This document shows positions 33,911 to 43,162 of a stretch of 64,000 nt of DNA, one piece after another (position 1 is the first letter of the stretch; the number at the start of each line of letters is the position of its first letter). The position numbers were made by a program, and so were the translations under genes. Origin of the DNA: Nonlabens antarcticus (GTDB taxonomy: Bacteria; Bacteroidota; Bacteroidia; Flavobacteriales; Flavobacteriaceae); the NCBI RefSeq assembly GCF_015356755.1, contig NZ_JADFCO010000065.1, forward strand, positions 186,001-250,000, given 5' to 3'. Below the pieces are notes generated by a model. The model did no database searches. It worked only from the letters and a program-made list of their open reading frames with translations, and had not been told where the DNA came from.

Positions 33911-35017
33911 ATGGCATTTCAAGGCACCAGACTAGAAGTAGATCTAGATGCACTCGCTCATAATTTTCAATTTCTCAAGTCCAGAATCCCAGATGACACG
34001 CTATTTATGAGCGTTGTAAAGGCAAATGCCTATGGACACGGTGCCGTTACAGTAGCTCAAAAACTTCAGAAATTAGAAACGGATTATTTTGCGGTTGCTT
34101 ATGTTGAAGAGGCTGTAGAATTGAGGAATGCCGGAATTGTCAAGCCTATTTTAACCCTGCACCCTCAAATTCATACGTTGGAGATATGCATCGACCGTTG
34201 CATAGAACCAGTGATTTATAGTATGGAGATGCTGGAAAAATTTTCCGCTTTCGCGAAAGCGAAATCCCAACAGTCCTACCCCATCCATCTAGAATTCAAC
34301 ACGGGAATGAACCGTTTGGGAATTGACCCTTTAGAAATACCGAAAGCACTAGAACTCGTCCATAAAAATCCTGCCATAAAGGTCATAGGACTTCAGTCAC
34401 ACCTTGCGGCTAGTGAAGATCTAGATGAAAAAGAGTTCACTCTAAGCCAAATTAAAAAATTCAACGATATCTGCAATCGCATAGAGAAAGAGTTGGGGTA
34501 CAAATGCCTGCGCCACACTGACAACACCAGCGGGATCTTAAATTATGACAGCGGCCATTATAATATGGTACGCTCTGGAATAGGTCTTTACGGCTATGGC
34601 AATGATAAAAACCATGACGTTAACCTGAAACCTATAGCTTCCCTAATTTCAAATATCTCACAAATAAGCCACGTGAAAAAAGGGGAAAGCATTAGCTACA
34701 ACCGAAGTTACAAAGCAGAAAAAGACACAACCTATGCCGTGATTGCACTGGGACACGGCGATGGAATCAATAGGATTTACGGTTATGGAAAAGCAAGCGT
34801 TCATATACATGGAAAAGCAGCGCCCACTTTAGGAATCATTTGTATGGATATGTTTATGGTCGATGTCACTGACATACCTAGCAAAGTAGGCGATGAAGTG
34901 ATCGTTTTCAATCTGCAGTATCCCGCTAGTAATATAGCAGAACATGCGGGAACCATATCTTATGAACTTCTCACTGGAATTCAAAGACGGGTTCCAAGAA
35001 TCTACTTGAATCGATAA
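33911..35017 (+). CDS. alr: alanine racemase
   Basis: 368 aa PLP enzyme making D-alanine for peptidoglycan. The cofactor lysine is K37 in VVKANAYGHG; the other catalytic residue, a Tyr, should lie in SISYNRSYKAE; ALGHGDGINRIYG and ICMDMFMVDVT are further family blocks. A palindrome (34246-34261) encodes AFAKA in the loop before YPIHLEFNTGMNRLG. Probably co-transcribed with tdk. Confidence 0.96.
   Translation: MAFQGTRLEVDLDALAHNFQFLKSRIPDDTLFMSVVKANAYGHGAVTVAQKLQKLETDYFAVAYVEEAVELRNAGIVKPILTLHPQIHTLEICIDRCIEPVIYSMEMLEKFSAFAKAKSQQSYPIHLEFNTGMNRLGIDPLEIPKALELVHKNPAIKVIGLQSHLAASEDLDEKEFTLSQIKKFNDICNRIEKELGYKCLRHTDNTSGILNYDSGHYNMVRSGIGLYGYGNDKNHDVNLKPIASLISNISQISHVKKGESISYNRSYKAEKDTTYAVIALGHGDGINRIYGYGKASVHIHGKAAPTLGIICMDMFMVDVTDIPSKVGDEVIVFNLQYPASNIAEHAGTISYELLTGIQRRVPRIYLNR
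34246..34261. repeat. palindrome CGCTTTCGCGAAAGCG, in alr
   Basis: Perfect 16-bp copy; read as AFAKA. Confidence 0.95.
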
Positions 35018-35130
35018 ATAATTGGATTTTAAGTACTTAATTGGTATTCATTAAAGTTATGAGACCTATACTTCTTATTACAACTACAATACTTTAAATT
35101 TCGCCAACCTAACTAACTAACACATAAATT

Positions 35131-35547
35131 ATGCTTAAAGAATTTAAGAAGTTTATTTTGACTGGGAATGTCATTGATCTTGCCGTTGCGGTTTTACTTG
35201 CAGGAGCAACTGCTCTCGTTGTAAATGGATTTGTAAAATTGATCATGATGCCTATCGTAGGTCATTTCACTGGAGGAGTTGATTTTTCAGATTTAAAGAT
35301 AGTACTGGATCAAGCTGTTCTAGCAGCAGACGGAACGATTGAAGTTGCAGAAAATGCGATACTCTATGGAGAATGGATCAATACGATTATCAATCTTATT
35401 ATTGTAGGTTTTGTACTCTTTATGATTGTAAGAGCCTATAACAAAGCCAAGAAAAAAGAAGAAGCTGCACCAGCTGCTCCAGCAGGACCTACTAAGGAAG
35501 AAGCATTACTCATGGAAATACGGGATGCGATAAAAGCTAAGAATTAA
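35131..35547 (+). CDS. mscL: large-conductance mechanosensitive channel
   Basis: 138 aa, usual size. Opens under membrane tension on hypo-osmotic shock. N-terminal helix KEFKKFILTGNVIDLAVAV, first membrane helix to about residue 48, periplasmic loop (about 49-80), second helix FVLFMIVRAYNKAKKK region, and a C-terminal helical bundle after an Ala/Pro-rich linker. Followed by a strong terminator. Confidence 0.96.
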   Translation: MLKEFKKFILTGNVIDLAVAVLLAGATALVVNGFVKLIMMPIVGHFTGGVDFSDLKIVLDQAVLAADGTIEVAENAILYGEWINTIINLIIVGFVLFMIVRAYNKAKKKEEAAPAAPAGPTKEEALLMEIRDAIKAKN

Positions 35548-35570
35548 TTCTAGCCAAGTTTACAAATCAC

Positions 35571-35600
35571 AAACCGTTTCTTTTCAGAAACGGTTTTTTT
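35571..35600 (+). terminator. intrinsic terminator of mscL
   Basis: AAACCGTTTC (35571-35580) with GAAACGGTTT (35587-35596), 6-nt loop, then a T-run. Confidence 0.9.
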
Positions 35601-35642
35601 ATTTTAAATACACATTCCATATATAGATCAATCACTGGCACT

Positions 35643-35650
35643 TAAATTTG
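35643..35650 (+). promoter_or_regulatory. -7 promoter box of asd
   Basis: TAAATTTG fits TAnnTTTG, 18 nt before the asd ATG; supports the start at 35669. Confidence 0.5.
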
Positions 35651-35668
35651 CCAGATAAACTTTACCTC

Positions 35669-36667
35669 ATGAAAATAGCTGTTGTAGGCGTTACCGGAAT
35701 GGTAGGCCAGGTTATACTTAAAGTTCTGGAAGAACGCAACCTAAAAATTACAGAATTGATTCCCGTAGCATCTGAGAAATCAGTAGGAACTGAAATTATT
35801 TTTAAGGGTAAACCCTATAAAGTAGTGAGCATGGAACAAGCTATTGCAATAAAGCCCGCTATCGCTTTATTTTCTGCTGGTGGTAATGTTAGTCTAGCAA
35901 ATGCCCCAAAATTTGCGGCAGCAGGAACTACCGTTATCGATAATTCCAGCGCATGGAGAATGGATGCGGACAAACCGCTTACCGTGCCAGAAATAAATGC
36001 AGACCAATTGACTTCCAGCGATAAAATCATTGCAAACCCTAATTGCTCCACGATCCAGCTCGTTATGGCTCTTGCACCATTGCATAAGAAATACGGAATC
36101 AAACGTTTGGTAATCTCCACATATCAATCCATTACAGGAACTGGCGTTAAAGCCGTGCAACAGTTAGAAAATGAATACTCTGATTCTAAAGGAGAAATGG
36201 CCTATCCATACCAGATTCATAGAAATGCCATTCCTCACTGCGACGTCTTTGAAGAAAACGGTTACACTAAAGAAGAACTGAAATTAATTAGAGAGACTCA
36301 AAAGATTCTTGATGATAAAACAATTGCCGTTACCGCAACAGCAGTACGTATTCCAGTTGTAGGAGGTCATTCTGAGTCTGTAAACATCGAGTTCCACAAA
36401 GATTTTACAGAGACAGAAGTACGTTTGTTACTAGCAAACACGCCAGGTGTTACAGTACAAGACAACCCAGATGTCAATCTTTATCCTATGCCGCTTATAG
36501 CCCAAGGAAAGGATGATGTATTTGTAGGCCGCATACGTAGAGATCATTCTGCAGAAAACGCATTGAATATGTGGATCGTTGCAGACAACCTGAGAAAAGG
36601 TGCTGCAACTAACGCGGTACAGATAGCTGAGTATTTAATCGAAAATAAGCTGGTAAATGCTCAATAA
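35669..36667 (+). CDS. asd: aspartate-semialdehyde dehydrogenase
   Basis: 332 aa. Reduces aspartyl phosphate to aspartate semialdehyde for lysine, methionine, threonine and diaminopimelate synthesis. The NADP-binding start KIAVVGVTGMVGQVIL, the catalytic C126 in NPNCSTIQL, and RIPVVGGHSESVN with the substrate-binding region are clear. ATG at 35669 follows the -7 box by 18 nt. Stands alone on the plus strand. Confidence 0.97.
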   Translation: MKIAVVGVTGMVGQVILKVLEERNLKITELIPVASEKSVGTEIIFKGKPYKVVSMEQAIAIKPAIALFSAGGNVSLANAPKFAAAGTTVIDNSSAWRMDADKPLTVPEINADQLTSSDKIIANPNCSTIQLVMALAPLHKKYGIKRLVISTYQSITGTGVKAVQQLENEYSDSKGEMAYPYQIHRNAIPHCDVFEENGYTKEELKLIRETQKILDDKTIAVTATAVRIPVVGGHSESVNIEFHKDFTETEVRLLLANTPGVTVQDNPDVNLYPMPLIAQGKDDVFVGRIRRDHSAENALNMWIVADNLRKGAATNAVQIAEYLIENKLVNAQ

Positions 36668-36721
36668 TGGGTGATGCGCGAGGAAAAGAGCTAACTTTAA
36701 TCATTATCAAAAAACAATCCT

Positions 36722-38029
36722 ATGCGTTCACTTTTACTTTCTTTTTTTTTAATTGCTTTCTGTCTATCAGCTCAAGCACAATTCTGGAATGAGTATTCTA
36801 CTGGTTTTCCTACACCTTCCACCGGTATTTCAAGATTTGATATCGTGGATGAAAATGTGGTTTGGGGTATAGGATATAACGGTATCAATCCCAGTAATAA
36901 CATTCAGCAATTCTCTAAATCTTCTGACGGTGGGTTAACATGGACTAATGGCAATTTTACATTAGGTGATGTAGGTCTAGGAATAGGTGATATTACTGCA
37001 ATAGATGATCAAATAGCATTTATAGCTGTACATGCGAGAAGCGAGAGTCAAACAGGAGGCGTCTGGAAAACGGAAGATGGTGGTTCCATCTGGACAAAGG
37101 TGACTCAAACTGAATTTACGGCAGCAGCGAGTTTCCCTAATGTCATTCAATTTTACGATAATGGCGATGGAGTTGTCATAGGTGACCCTGTAAATGGGAA
37201 ATGGGAAATTTATCGATCCGCAGATTTTGGAAGCACCTTCACAGAATTAAATCCAGCAAATATTCGAGCTCCGTTAGATAATGAAACAGGTTACCTGGCA
37301 AAAAAACATGTTGTGGACAATTCCATTTGGTTTACAACTAGTAAAGGAAGAATCTTTCATTCTATTGACCGTGGAGTAAATTGGAACGTTTACCCCTCAC
37401 CTATCAGTGATTTTGGAGGTGCAGATACCTTTGGCGATCTTAGTTTTTCAGATACAAACAAGGGGGTTTTACAGACTAATGCAGGCGTGGTTTACTCAAC
37501 AGTTAACGCAGGTGTCACCTGGAATCAAATTACCACCAGCGGTTCTGGCAGCCCTTACGGCGATAATATAGCCTACATTCCAGGGACCAGTTCCATAGTA
37601 AGTGTGGGTTCTGATCCTGCAGCTGCAGGAAGTTCCTACTCTCTAGATGATGGTGTTTCCTGGACTAACATAGACTCTGAACAACATGTTGATGTTGCGT
37701 TTTTTAATCTAACGACCGGCTTTAGCGGTGGTTTTACAGTGACATCTGATGACAGTGGTGTTTTCAAATACTCGTCTAATATTCTTACTGAGAATGATAT
37801 CGCTTTCGCGAAAGCGATATCATTCTACCCTAATCCTACTAAAAATCTAATTAATATCTCTGGGTACGATTCTATAATGAATCTGGAATTGATTAATTTA
37901 AGCGGTCAAACGGTAAAAGTTCTCGAACCTATGGAAAAAGTTTCCCTAGAAGGTGTGCAAAGTGGCATGTATCTTTTGAAAATAACAACAAATCAAGGAA
38001 CGGAAACGCTCCCCATCATAAAAGAGTAA
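36722..38029 (+). CDS. secreted protein with beta-propeller-like repeats and T9SS sorting domain
   Basis: 435 aa. A signal peptide (FLIAFCLSAQA) is followed by BNR/Ycf48-like repeats (SSDGGLTWTNG, TEDGGSIWTKV, SIDRGVNWNVY, TVNAGVTWNQI, SLDDGVSWTNI), each ending in a W, which form a propeller. The C-terminal ~75 residues (ISFYPNPTKNLINISG onwards, ending LKITTNQGTETLPIIKE) are a type A type IX secretion sorting domain. The junction (AFAKA just before ISFYPNP) is made by a 36-bp perfect palindrome. Next gene begins 2 nt later. Confidence 0.92.
   Translation: MRSLLLSFFLIAFCLSAQAQFWNEYSTGFPTPSTGISRFDIVDENVVWGIGYNGINPSNNIQQFSKSSDGGLTWTNGNFTLGDVGLGIGDITAIDDQIAFIAVHARSESQTGGVWKTEDGGSIWTKVTQTEFTAAASFPNVIQFYDNGDGVVIGDPVNGKWEIYRSADFGSTFTELNPANIRAPLDNETGYLAKKHVVDNSIWFTTSKGRIFHSIDRGVNWNVYPSPISDFGGADTFGDLSFSDTNKGVLQTNAGVVYSTVNAGVTWNQITTSGSGSPYGDNIAYIPGTSSIVSVGSDPAAAGSSYSLDDGVSWTNIDSEQHVDVAFFNLTTGFSGGFTVTSDDSGVFKYSSNILTENDIAFAKAISFYPNPTKNLINISGYDSIMNLELINLSGQTVKVLEPMEKVSLEGVQSGMYLLKITTNQGTETLPIIKE
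37791..37826. repeat. 36-bp perfect palindrome centred on the palindrome repeat
   Basis: AGAATGATAT-CGCTTTCGCGAAAGCG-ATATCATTCT: both 10-bp flanks are also exact inverse complements. Read in frame at the linker before the T9SS sorting domain. Confidence 0.95.
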
Positions 38030-38031
38030 TT

Positions 38032-40203
38032 ATGAAAGTGAAACCTATTTATATAGCTGCTTTAAGCATTCTTGCGCTCAATTCCTGCAAGGTGAAAGAA
38101 CCAGAACAACAAGTAAACATGGCCGTAACCTACCCGGAAACTAAGAAAGTTGATACTCAAGATACGTATTTTGGCAATGTGGTTGCAGACCCGTACCGCT
38201 GGCTGGAAGATGACCGCAGCGCAGAAACTGGCGCCTGGGTAAAAGCCCAAAACAAGGTGACTCGCGATTACCTAGCAAAAATCCCATACCGCAAGCAAAT
38301 AGAAGACCGCCTGACAGAGTTGTGGAACTATGAAAAAGTAAGCGCTCCCTTTATTGAGGGTGATTATGCCTATTACTATAAAAATGATGGTTTGCAAAAT
38401 CAGTCCGTTATCTATAGGTATCAAAAAGAGGCTGATCCCTCGACGGCAACGGTTTTCCTAGATCCTAATTCGTTTGCGGCAGACGGTACGATATCACTAG
38501 GCGGAATGAGCTTTACAGAAGATGGGTCAAAACTTGCTTATGCAGTTTCAGAAGGTGGTAGCGACTGGCGCAAGATCATTGTGCTCGATTCAGAAACTAA
38601 ACAAAAAATAGGCGACACGATCATCGACGTGAAATTCTCAGGAATGTCCTGGTATAAAAATGAAGGGATTTATTATTCTAGTTATGATAAGCCTAAGGGG
38701 AGCGAACTGAGCGCTATGACAGACCAGCATAAATTATATTATCATAAACTGGGAACGCCACAAAACTCTGACAAAGTGATTTTTGGCGCCACAGCAGACC
38801 AGAAATATCGATACATAGGCGGCGGAGTGACACAGGACCAGAACTTTTTAATCATATCTGCCAGTACTAGTACGAATGGCGGTAAATTGTTTATGAAACG
38901 CCTGAATCAACCGGATGCGCCCCTAGTTACCGTCCTCGATAACTTTGATACGAACAGCAATATCATTCACAATGAATGCGATAAACTGTGGATTGTAACT
39001 GACTACAACGCACCTAATAAAAAAGTTGTTACGACGGACTTTTCAAACCCCACGCCAGAGAACTGGAAAGATTTGATTCCAGAAACCGCAAGCGTGCTCT
39101 CCCCTTCTACTGGTGGTGGTTATATTTTTACAGAATATATGGTGGATGCCGTTTCCCAGATCAAGCAATACAATTATGATGGCACGTTAGTACGTGATGT
39201 GAAATTACCGGGTGTTGGGAACGTTGGTGGTTTTGGCGCTAAAGATGAAGACGAAACCTTGTATTACTCGTTTACAAACTATGTGACGCCGGGAAGCACC
39301 TATAAATACGATATAGAAAAAGGAACTTCAGAAGTGTACAATAAACCAGACGTGAAGTTTGATCCAGCAATGTATGAAAGCAAACAAGTTTTCTATAAAT
39401 CAAAAGACGGTACTAAAATCCCAATGATTATTTCTTATAAAAAAGGAATGAAACAAGATGGAACAAACCCAACGATCCTTTATGGGTATGGTGGTTTCAA
39501 TATATCGTTATATCCAGGATTCTCGGTTTCACGTGCTGCATGGATGGAAATGGGTGGTATTTATGCCGTTGCCAACTTGCGAGGTGGTGGAGAATATGGA
39601 ACTAAATGGCATAATGCGGGAACTAAAATGGAGAAGCAAAATGTATTTGACGACTTCATCGCAGCCGCAGAATTCTTGAAAAAGGAAAAATATACCTCTA
39701 CAGAAAAACTGGCCATTCAAGGTGGTTCCAATGGTGGTCTTTTAGTAGGCGCTACCATGACGCAACGTCCAGACCTTGCCGCCGTTGCGATCCCTCAAGT
39801 AGGCGTTCTTGATATGTTGAGATACAATAAATTTACTGCCGGTGCTGGATGGGCCTATGATTATGGAACTGCTGAGGATAACGTAGAAATGTTTGAATAC
39901 CTAAAAGGTTATTCACCGCTCCATAATATCAAAAAGGGAACAAAATATCCTGCGACGCTTGTGACAACTGGAGATCACGACGATCGTGTGGTTCCTGCAC
40001 ATTCTTTTAAGTTTGCTGCAGAGTTGCAATCTAAGCAGTCCGGTAATAACCCAACGCTTATCCGCATTGAGACAGATGCTGGCCATGGCGCTGGAAAACC
40101 CACCAGCAAAACCATTGAGGAATTGACAGATATTTATGGATTTACTCTTTATAATATGGGATATAAATCTCTCCCTCTTTCAGATCAAAATACAAGAATG
40201 TAA
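38032..40203 (+). CDS. prolyl oligopeptidase family (S9A) lipoprotein
   Basis: 723 aa. MKVKPIYIAALSILALNSC gives a lipobox Cys at 19. The N-terminal beta-propeller (about 80-420) covers an alpha/beta hydrolase domain with S566 in GGSNGGLLVG, D651 in GDHDDRVVP and H685 in DAGHGAGKP. It should cut proline-containing peptides outside the inner membrane. It starts 2 nt after the T9SS cargo gene, so the two are probably co-transcribed. A terminator follows at 40227. Confidence 0.95.
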   Translation: MKVKPIYIAALSILALNSCKVKEPEQQVNMAVTYPETKKVDTQDTYFGNVVADPYRWLEDDRSAETGAWVKAQNKVTRDYLAKIPYRKQIEDRLTELWNYEKVSAPFIEGDYAYYYKNDGLQNQSVIYRYQKEADPSTATVFLDPNSFAADGTISLGGMSFTEDGSKLAYAVSEGGSDWRKIIVLDSETKQKIGDTIIDVKFSGMSWYKNEGIYYSSYDKPKGSELSAMTDQHKLYYHKLGTPQNSDKVIFGATADQKYRYIGGGVTQDQNFLIISASTSTNGGKLFMKRLNQPDAPLVTVLDNFDTNSNIIHNECDKLWIVTDYNAPNKKVVTTDFSNPTPENWKDLIPETASVLSPSTGGGYIFTEYMVDAVSQIKQYNYDGTLVRDVKLPGVGNVGGFGAKDEDETLYYSFTNYVTPGSTYKYDIEKGTSEVYNKPDVKFDPAMYESKQVFYKSKDGTKIPMIISYKKGMKQDGTNPTILYGYGGFNISLYPGFSVSRAAWMEMGGIYAVANLRGGGEYGTKWHNAGTKMEKQNVFDDFIAAAEFLKKEKYTSTEKLAIQGGSNGGLLVGATMTQRPDLAAVAIPQVGVLDMLRYNKFTAGAGWAYDYGTAEDNVEMFEYLKGYSPLHNIKKGTKYPATLVTTGDHDDRVVPAHSFKFAAELQSKQSGNNPTLIRIETDAGHGAGKPTSKTIEELTDIYGFTLYNMGYKSLPLSDQNTRM

Positions 40204-40226
40204 TTGGTTTTATCAAATAGTCACTG

Positions 40227-40257
40227 AACCGTCATCCTTACAGATGGCGGTTTTTTT
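40227..40257 (+). terminator. intrinsic terminator of the S9 peptidase operon
   Basis: AACCGTCATC with GATGGCGGTT (one G-U pair), 6-nt loop, then TTTTTTT. Confidence 0.88.
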
Positions 40258-40304
40258 ATGTGTTCAAATCAAAGTTGATATCCCGTTTTACGACCGGCTA
40301 TTTA

Positions 40305-40318
40305 GCTTTCGCAAAAGC
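40305..40318. repeat. palindrome core with one mismatch, intergenic
   Basis: GCTTTCGCAAAAGC, one change (G to A) from the core. Confidence 0.7.
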
Positions 40319-40463
40319 CAATTCATACTAATTAGGTGGTAGATTTAATAAGATAGAATCAATAACTATTTGAATAACAATAGGCTGTAAAATATTTTCT
40401 TTCCATAAAGTGGCAAATTAATTTAGTTTTATATAATTTGTATAGACCTAAACCAGCGGTTAT

Positions 40464-42191
40464 ATGAACAAATTTTACCTCAGGAACTATGCAACTGGCT
40501 GCTTTTTGTTCTTATTAATTATTCCTTTTTTAGTTCAGGCACAGCAAGAGCTAGTAGAAACATACCGACAAAAAGCAAGAGTTAACAGCAGAAACACTGA
40601 CTCTCTATTGCATTATGGGAATAAGTTAATGAGGCTAGATGACGCCACGAGCGCAACAGAAGGCAGTTTCATGAAAGCAAATGCCTATAGACAACTAAGA
40701 TTACCAGACAGCGCATTGTATTACTATCAGAAGGCAGAGCAAACTATGCCTATGAATGATTCAGGTTTAAATGGGCGTATTTATCTAGGTTTGTCAAAAT
40801 CATATTCGGCTACGGGAAAACCTAATAATGCTATCAGATATTCTACGCTTCAGGAAGAAATTGCCAGGAAAAACAGTGATAAGCGTTTATTAACCTCAGC
40901 ATTATTTACTAAGGGTAAATCCTTAATTGATGTGGGTGATTATGAAGCAGGTATTAAATCGTTAGTTGAAACTGCAAGATTAGAACAAGATTTGATGCCT
41001 AATCAATTGCCTACCACCTATTACATGATAGGCTCTGCATACCGACACATGAATAGGCCTGAAATGGTCACGCGCTGGTTTCATAAAGCATTAAAAGCGG
41101 CTCGGGAAAATCCTAATCCCGTTTTTATGCACAGTGCCTTGCACAATTTGTCTTCACAACATGAAAAGGAAAAACAACTGGATAGCAGTAAATTTTATGC
41201 AAAACAGTTACTAGAGCTTCCTCATCAAGATCCAGCTAGAAAAGTAGCTGGTTATATGCTGATGTTGAGGATAGCCATAGCAGATGGGAATCTTGCAGAG
41301 TCCGAAAAGTATCTTGAAATGGCAAAGTCATTACCCTTACCAGACGGGTTGCGTGGCATTAAATTAGGGCTGCTATTACATGAGCAGAAGATCTTAAGAA
41401 TGAAAGGCGATTATGGCAAGGCCGAAAAGATCTTAGATAGCATCACCTCTAATGAAATCGATAGAGAGTCTAGGGTGATGAATTATCCCGGATTATTAGA
41501 AAAAGCAGAATTATATAAAGAACAAGAAAAATTCAAAGAGGCTTATCTCGCCTTTACGGAATACACTACAATAAAGGATAGCCTAATTGAAAATAACGAT
41601 CTCGCGCTTATCCAGCGCTCCGCAGACCAGTTTGATCTAGAAAATAAAGAAAAGGCAGTAGTAGAAGCTTTAGAAAAAAATGAATCTTCCCAAAAGACCA
41701 TTATTATTTTAATATTAGTGGGGTTAGGCATCATCGTGACACTTTTTATTGTTTATCGCAGGTACCGCAAGAGTAAATCACATGCTGATGGCTTAGAGCA
41801 GCAAAATGCAGAAATTACTGCTTCTTTCCAAAAACTAAAAGATCAAGTGGCACAGAATAAAAAACCAGAAGTGCCCTTGAGTATTTTGATTAATTCAAAG
41901 CAAGTAATCAGACTTGACCAGCTGGAATATGTAAAAAGTGAAGGTCATTATCTGGACTATTTTGTCATCGACGAACAGCTTCCTATAACAGAAAGAAGCG
42001 CTTTAAAGGATCGTTTAACCGAATTAGAAACTAGTGGGTTCCTACAAGTCCATCGATCTTTTGTTATCAATATCGATAAGGTAAAGTCAATTCAGTCGGG
42101 ATTAGTAGTCATGGAAACAGGAAGTCAAATACCGCTATCGCGTACTTATAAGCAAAGATTGCGTGAGGAACGGCACCCGCTCTTTGCTTAA
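40464..42191 (+). CDS. membrane-anchored TPR protein with LytTR DNA-binding domain
   Basis: 575 aa. A signal-like helix (about 9-26) leads to extracytoplasmic tetratricopeptide-type repeats (about 30-390, e.g. LPDSALYYYQKAEQ), one membrane helix (about 413-433, IIILILVGLGIIVTLFIVY), a short coiled coil, and a C-terminal LytTR domain (about 470-575: LDQLEYVKSEGHYLDYF, FLQVHRSFVINIDKV). This is a one-piece sensor-regulator that would bind DNA while anchored in the membrane. No histidine kinase is present. Target genes are unknown. Confidence 0.9.
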   Translation: MNKFYLRNYATGCFLFLLIIPFLVQAQQELVETYRQKARVNSRNTDSLLHYGNKLMRLDDATSATEGSFMKANAYRQLRLPDSALYYYQKAEQTMPMNDSGLNGRIYLGLSKSYSATGKPNNAIRYSTLQEEIARKNSDKRLLTSALFTKGKSLIDVGDYEAGIKSLVETARLEQDLMPNQLPTTYYMIGSAYRHMNRPEMVTRWFHKALKAARENPNPVFMHSALHNLSSQHEKEKQLDSSKFYAKQLLELPHQDPARKVAGYMLMLRIAIADGNLAESEKYLEMAKSLPLPDGLRGIKLGLLLHEQKILRMKGDYGKAEKILDSITSNEIDRESRVMNYPGLLEKAELYKEQEKFKEAYLAFTEYTTIKDSLIENNDLALIQRSADQFDLENKEKAVVEALEKNESSQKTIIILILVGLGIIVTLFIVYRRYRKSKSHADGLEQQNAEITASFQKLKDQVAQNKKPEVPLSILINSKQVIRLDQLEYVKSEGHYLDYFVIDEQLPITERSALKDRLTELETSGFLQVHRSFVINIDKVKSIQSGLVVMETGSQIPLSRTYKQRLREERHPLFA

Positions 42192-42382
42192 TTGGTTTTG
42201 AAACCAATAGGTTCATCTCTTTATCGATTTATAATTCCTACAAGGCCACCTCTTTAAAGTGTCATTCATGTTGCTTCTTATACATTTCACGACATAGCGT
42301 CGTTCTACTAAGGTTTCAAAGCAGATAGTTTTAATATTTGATAGTGCGGGAAAATAGTTCCAGCTCTTCCAATAGAATTAAA

Positions 42383-43123
42383 ATGAAACAAATCTACAAG
42401 TCTGATTACCTCACGATTCATGATTTTGATAACATTCTAATCCAAGAATGGAGTTCAAAAACAATAAGCGTCGATCATTTTAAAAAAGAATTGAGTGCTT
42501 TTTTATGTCATTTTAAAAAAATAAAGCCTGCCGGGGTTTTATGGTTACAAGAGAATTTTTCCCTGTCTATTCCCGTAGATCTCCATCAATGGATCGAGAA
42601 AAATATTTTAGAACCACAATACAAGTGTGGGTTACGTAAACTGGCATTCACAATTCCCGCAGACCAAAACGCCCATAGATCCATGATCGATTCATTTAAT
42701 GGTGTGAGCTCTGTGATGCATCCCAGATATTTCATCAGTAAGGAAAAGGCGCTAAATTTCTTGACAGAAAGCGCTACCCGTCCTGAAAGTAAGGAGGTTT
42801 ATTATGAGATTTCTAGATCTTTAGATATGACTCAGATCACGTTGCAGGTAGATCACAGGCACTTGCCACATGCTATTAGGCACTTAGACCGATTGAAGTC
42901 TCAGTTTCATTTCCGCATGAAAAATACGGACGATTTTGCGCAGCTCACCTTGCGAGAATTGGAGATTTTTAAAGCAATCTGTTCTGGTGCGGTGAATCGC
43001 GTTATTGCAGATCAATTGTTTCTCTCAGAATCTACCGTGGCGACTCATAGAAAATCCATCGTTAAAAAGTTAGGGATTAAGACCAGTAAAGACTGGCATC
43101 AATTCGGTCAGGCCTTTCTCTAA
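42383..43123 (+). CDS. LuxR-type helix-turn-helix regulator with STAS-like N-terminus
   Basis: 246 aa from ATG 42383 (MKQIYKSDYLTIHDF). The C-terminal 65 residues (LTLRELEIFKAICSGAVNRV, ADQLFLSESTVATHRKSI) are a LuxR/GerE DNA-binding domain. The N-terminal ~130 residues (YLTIHDFDNILIQEWSS, PAGVLWLQENFSL, RKLAFTIPADQNAH) resemble the single-domain STAS-like sensor proteins common in Bacteroidetes; this part is a tentative match. It follows the LytTR regulator and precedes a lone ABC ATPase gene by 39 nt. Confidence 0.88.
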   Translation: MKQIYKSDYLTIHDFDNILIQEWSSKTISVDHFKKELSAFLCHFKKIKPAGVLWLQENFSLSIPVDLHQWIEKNILEPQYKCGLRKLAFTIPADQNAHRSMIDSFNGVSSVMHPRYFISKEKALNFLTESATRPESKEVYYEISRSLDMTQITLQVDHRHLPHAIRHLDRLKSQFHFRMKNTDDFAQLTLRELEIFKAICSGAVNRVIADQLFLSESTVATHRKSIVKKLGIKTSKDWHQFGQAFL

Positions 43124-43150
43124 ACAAGTCCTAAAAATCCTTTTGCGCAG

Positions 43151-43158
43151 TACCTTTG
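43151..43158 (+). promoter_or_regulatory. -7 promoter box of the lone ABC ATPase gene
   Basis: TACCTTTG fits TAnnTTTG and is only 4 nt before the ATG, implying a leaderless mRNA if used. Confidence 0.5.
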
Positions 43159-43162
43159 TAAA

